Source: Candidatus Anaerostipes avistercoris
Lineage (GTDB): Bacteria > Bacillota > Clostridia > Lachnospirales > Lachnospiraceae
Reading direction: 5' to 3'
NCBI GenBank assembly: GCA_019119895.1
Contig: DWWD01000036.1
Coordinates: 62,001 to 126,000 of the forward strand
Length of the DNA stretch: 64,000 bases
Below the pieces are notes generated by a model that saw only the letters and a list, made by a program, of their open reading frames with translations, ran no database searches and had not been told where the DNA came from. The position numbers and the translations under genes are program-made. Shown here piece by piece: positions 63,795 to 64,000 of the stretch (position 1 is its first letter; each line of letters opens with the position of its first letter).

Positions 63795-64000
63795 ATGTGC
63801 AGGATTATCGCAATCGCAAACCAAAAGGGCGGAGTCGGAAAGACGACAACGTGTGTGAATTTAGGGATTGGACTGGCCAGGGAAGGAAAAAAAGTGCTTC
63901 TGGTGGAAGCAGATGCCCAGGGCAGTATGGCAGTCAGTTTAGGTATACAGGAACCGGATGAACTGGATGTGACCTTAGTAAATCTCATGGAGAAGATTAT
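63795..64000 (+). CDS. ParA-type ATPase, cut by window end
   Basis: The first 68 residues of a chromosome/plasmid partition ATPase. Deviant Walker A KGGVGKTT is at residues 11-18, followed by [23 protein letters not shown]. ParA near the edge of an integrative element matches Tn1549-type elements that carry partition genes. The gene continues beyond the window, so a ParB partner cannot be seen. Confidence 0.85.
   Translation, partial: MCRIIAIANQKGGVGKTTTCVNLGIGLAREGKKVLLVEADAQGSMAVSLGIQEPDELDVTLVNLMEKI

Overview
The window looks like the chromosome of a low-to-mid GC, spore-forming, anaerobic Firmicute, most probably a gut Lachnospiraceae (Blautia/Dorea/Clostridium-cluster-XIVa type). The signs are a SipL-like spore protein, a gerA-type germination operon behind a sigma-G-like promoter, Veg, a T-box leader, an ECF vitamin transporter, strong purine-rich ribosome-binding sites, and the order uvrC-hprK-glk-murB-rapZ-whiA-HPr. 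Genus cannot be fixed from the sequence alone.

Layout. 1-2.5 kb: end of a PrcB-like gene, then ftsH. 2.5-13.8 kb: a carbohydrate catabolic cluster with two zinc dehydrogenases, an allulose-6-phosphate-3-epimerase-like enzyme, an MFS porter, a class II aldolase, a PfkB sugar kinase and an aldo-keto reductase. It continues into an M29/NicX-like enzyme, an RraA-like protein and an aminotransferase, and ends with a DeoR regulator. Three phased direct repeats lie just upstream of the cluster promoter. 13.8-21.5 kb: a probable corrinoid-import and methionine-synthesis unit (DUF4430 lipoprotein, EcfT, double EcfA, S component, metF, separate MetH activation domain, metH). 21.5-28.5 kb: veg, SipL-like gene, ispE, a GntR regulator and a gerA-type operon whose third gene is short. 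28.5-37.6 kb: FUSC protein, uvrC, then hprK-glk-murB-rapZ-whiA-crh-like HPr ending in tRNA-Thr. 37.6-37.8 kb: an inverted-repeat region that may be an integration scar. 37.8-46.3 kb: lipoprotein, two-component system, sodium symporter, cstA behind a T-box leader, murF, lipoprotein. 46.3-62.9 kb: mostly housekeeping genes (dnaE, pfkA, trmH-type methylase, nfeD/SPFH pair, polar amino-acid ABC transporter, GDSL hydrolase, argF, birA, coaX, dus, greA, lysS). 63.0-64.0 kb: the edge of a probable integrative element (DUF6075, DUF3970, ParA).

How the genes work together. HPr kinase and a His15-less HPr (Crh-like) sit in one operon and would feed CcpA-type carbon control, which is relevant to the sugar cluster at 2.8-13 kb. 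The ECF transporter can supply the cofactor for the adjacent MetH, whose reactivation domain is a separate protein. Sporulation genes occur in three places (SipL-like, gerA operon, whiA). The candidates most worth follow-up are the sugar cluster with its repeats, a non-canonical ATT start in its M29-type gene, the T-box with a UUC-like specifier upstream of cstA, the hairpin that hides the SipL ribosome-binding site, and the mobile-element edge.
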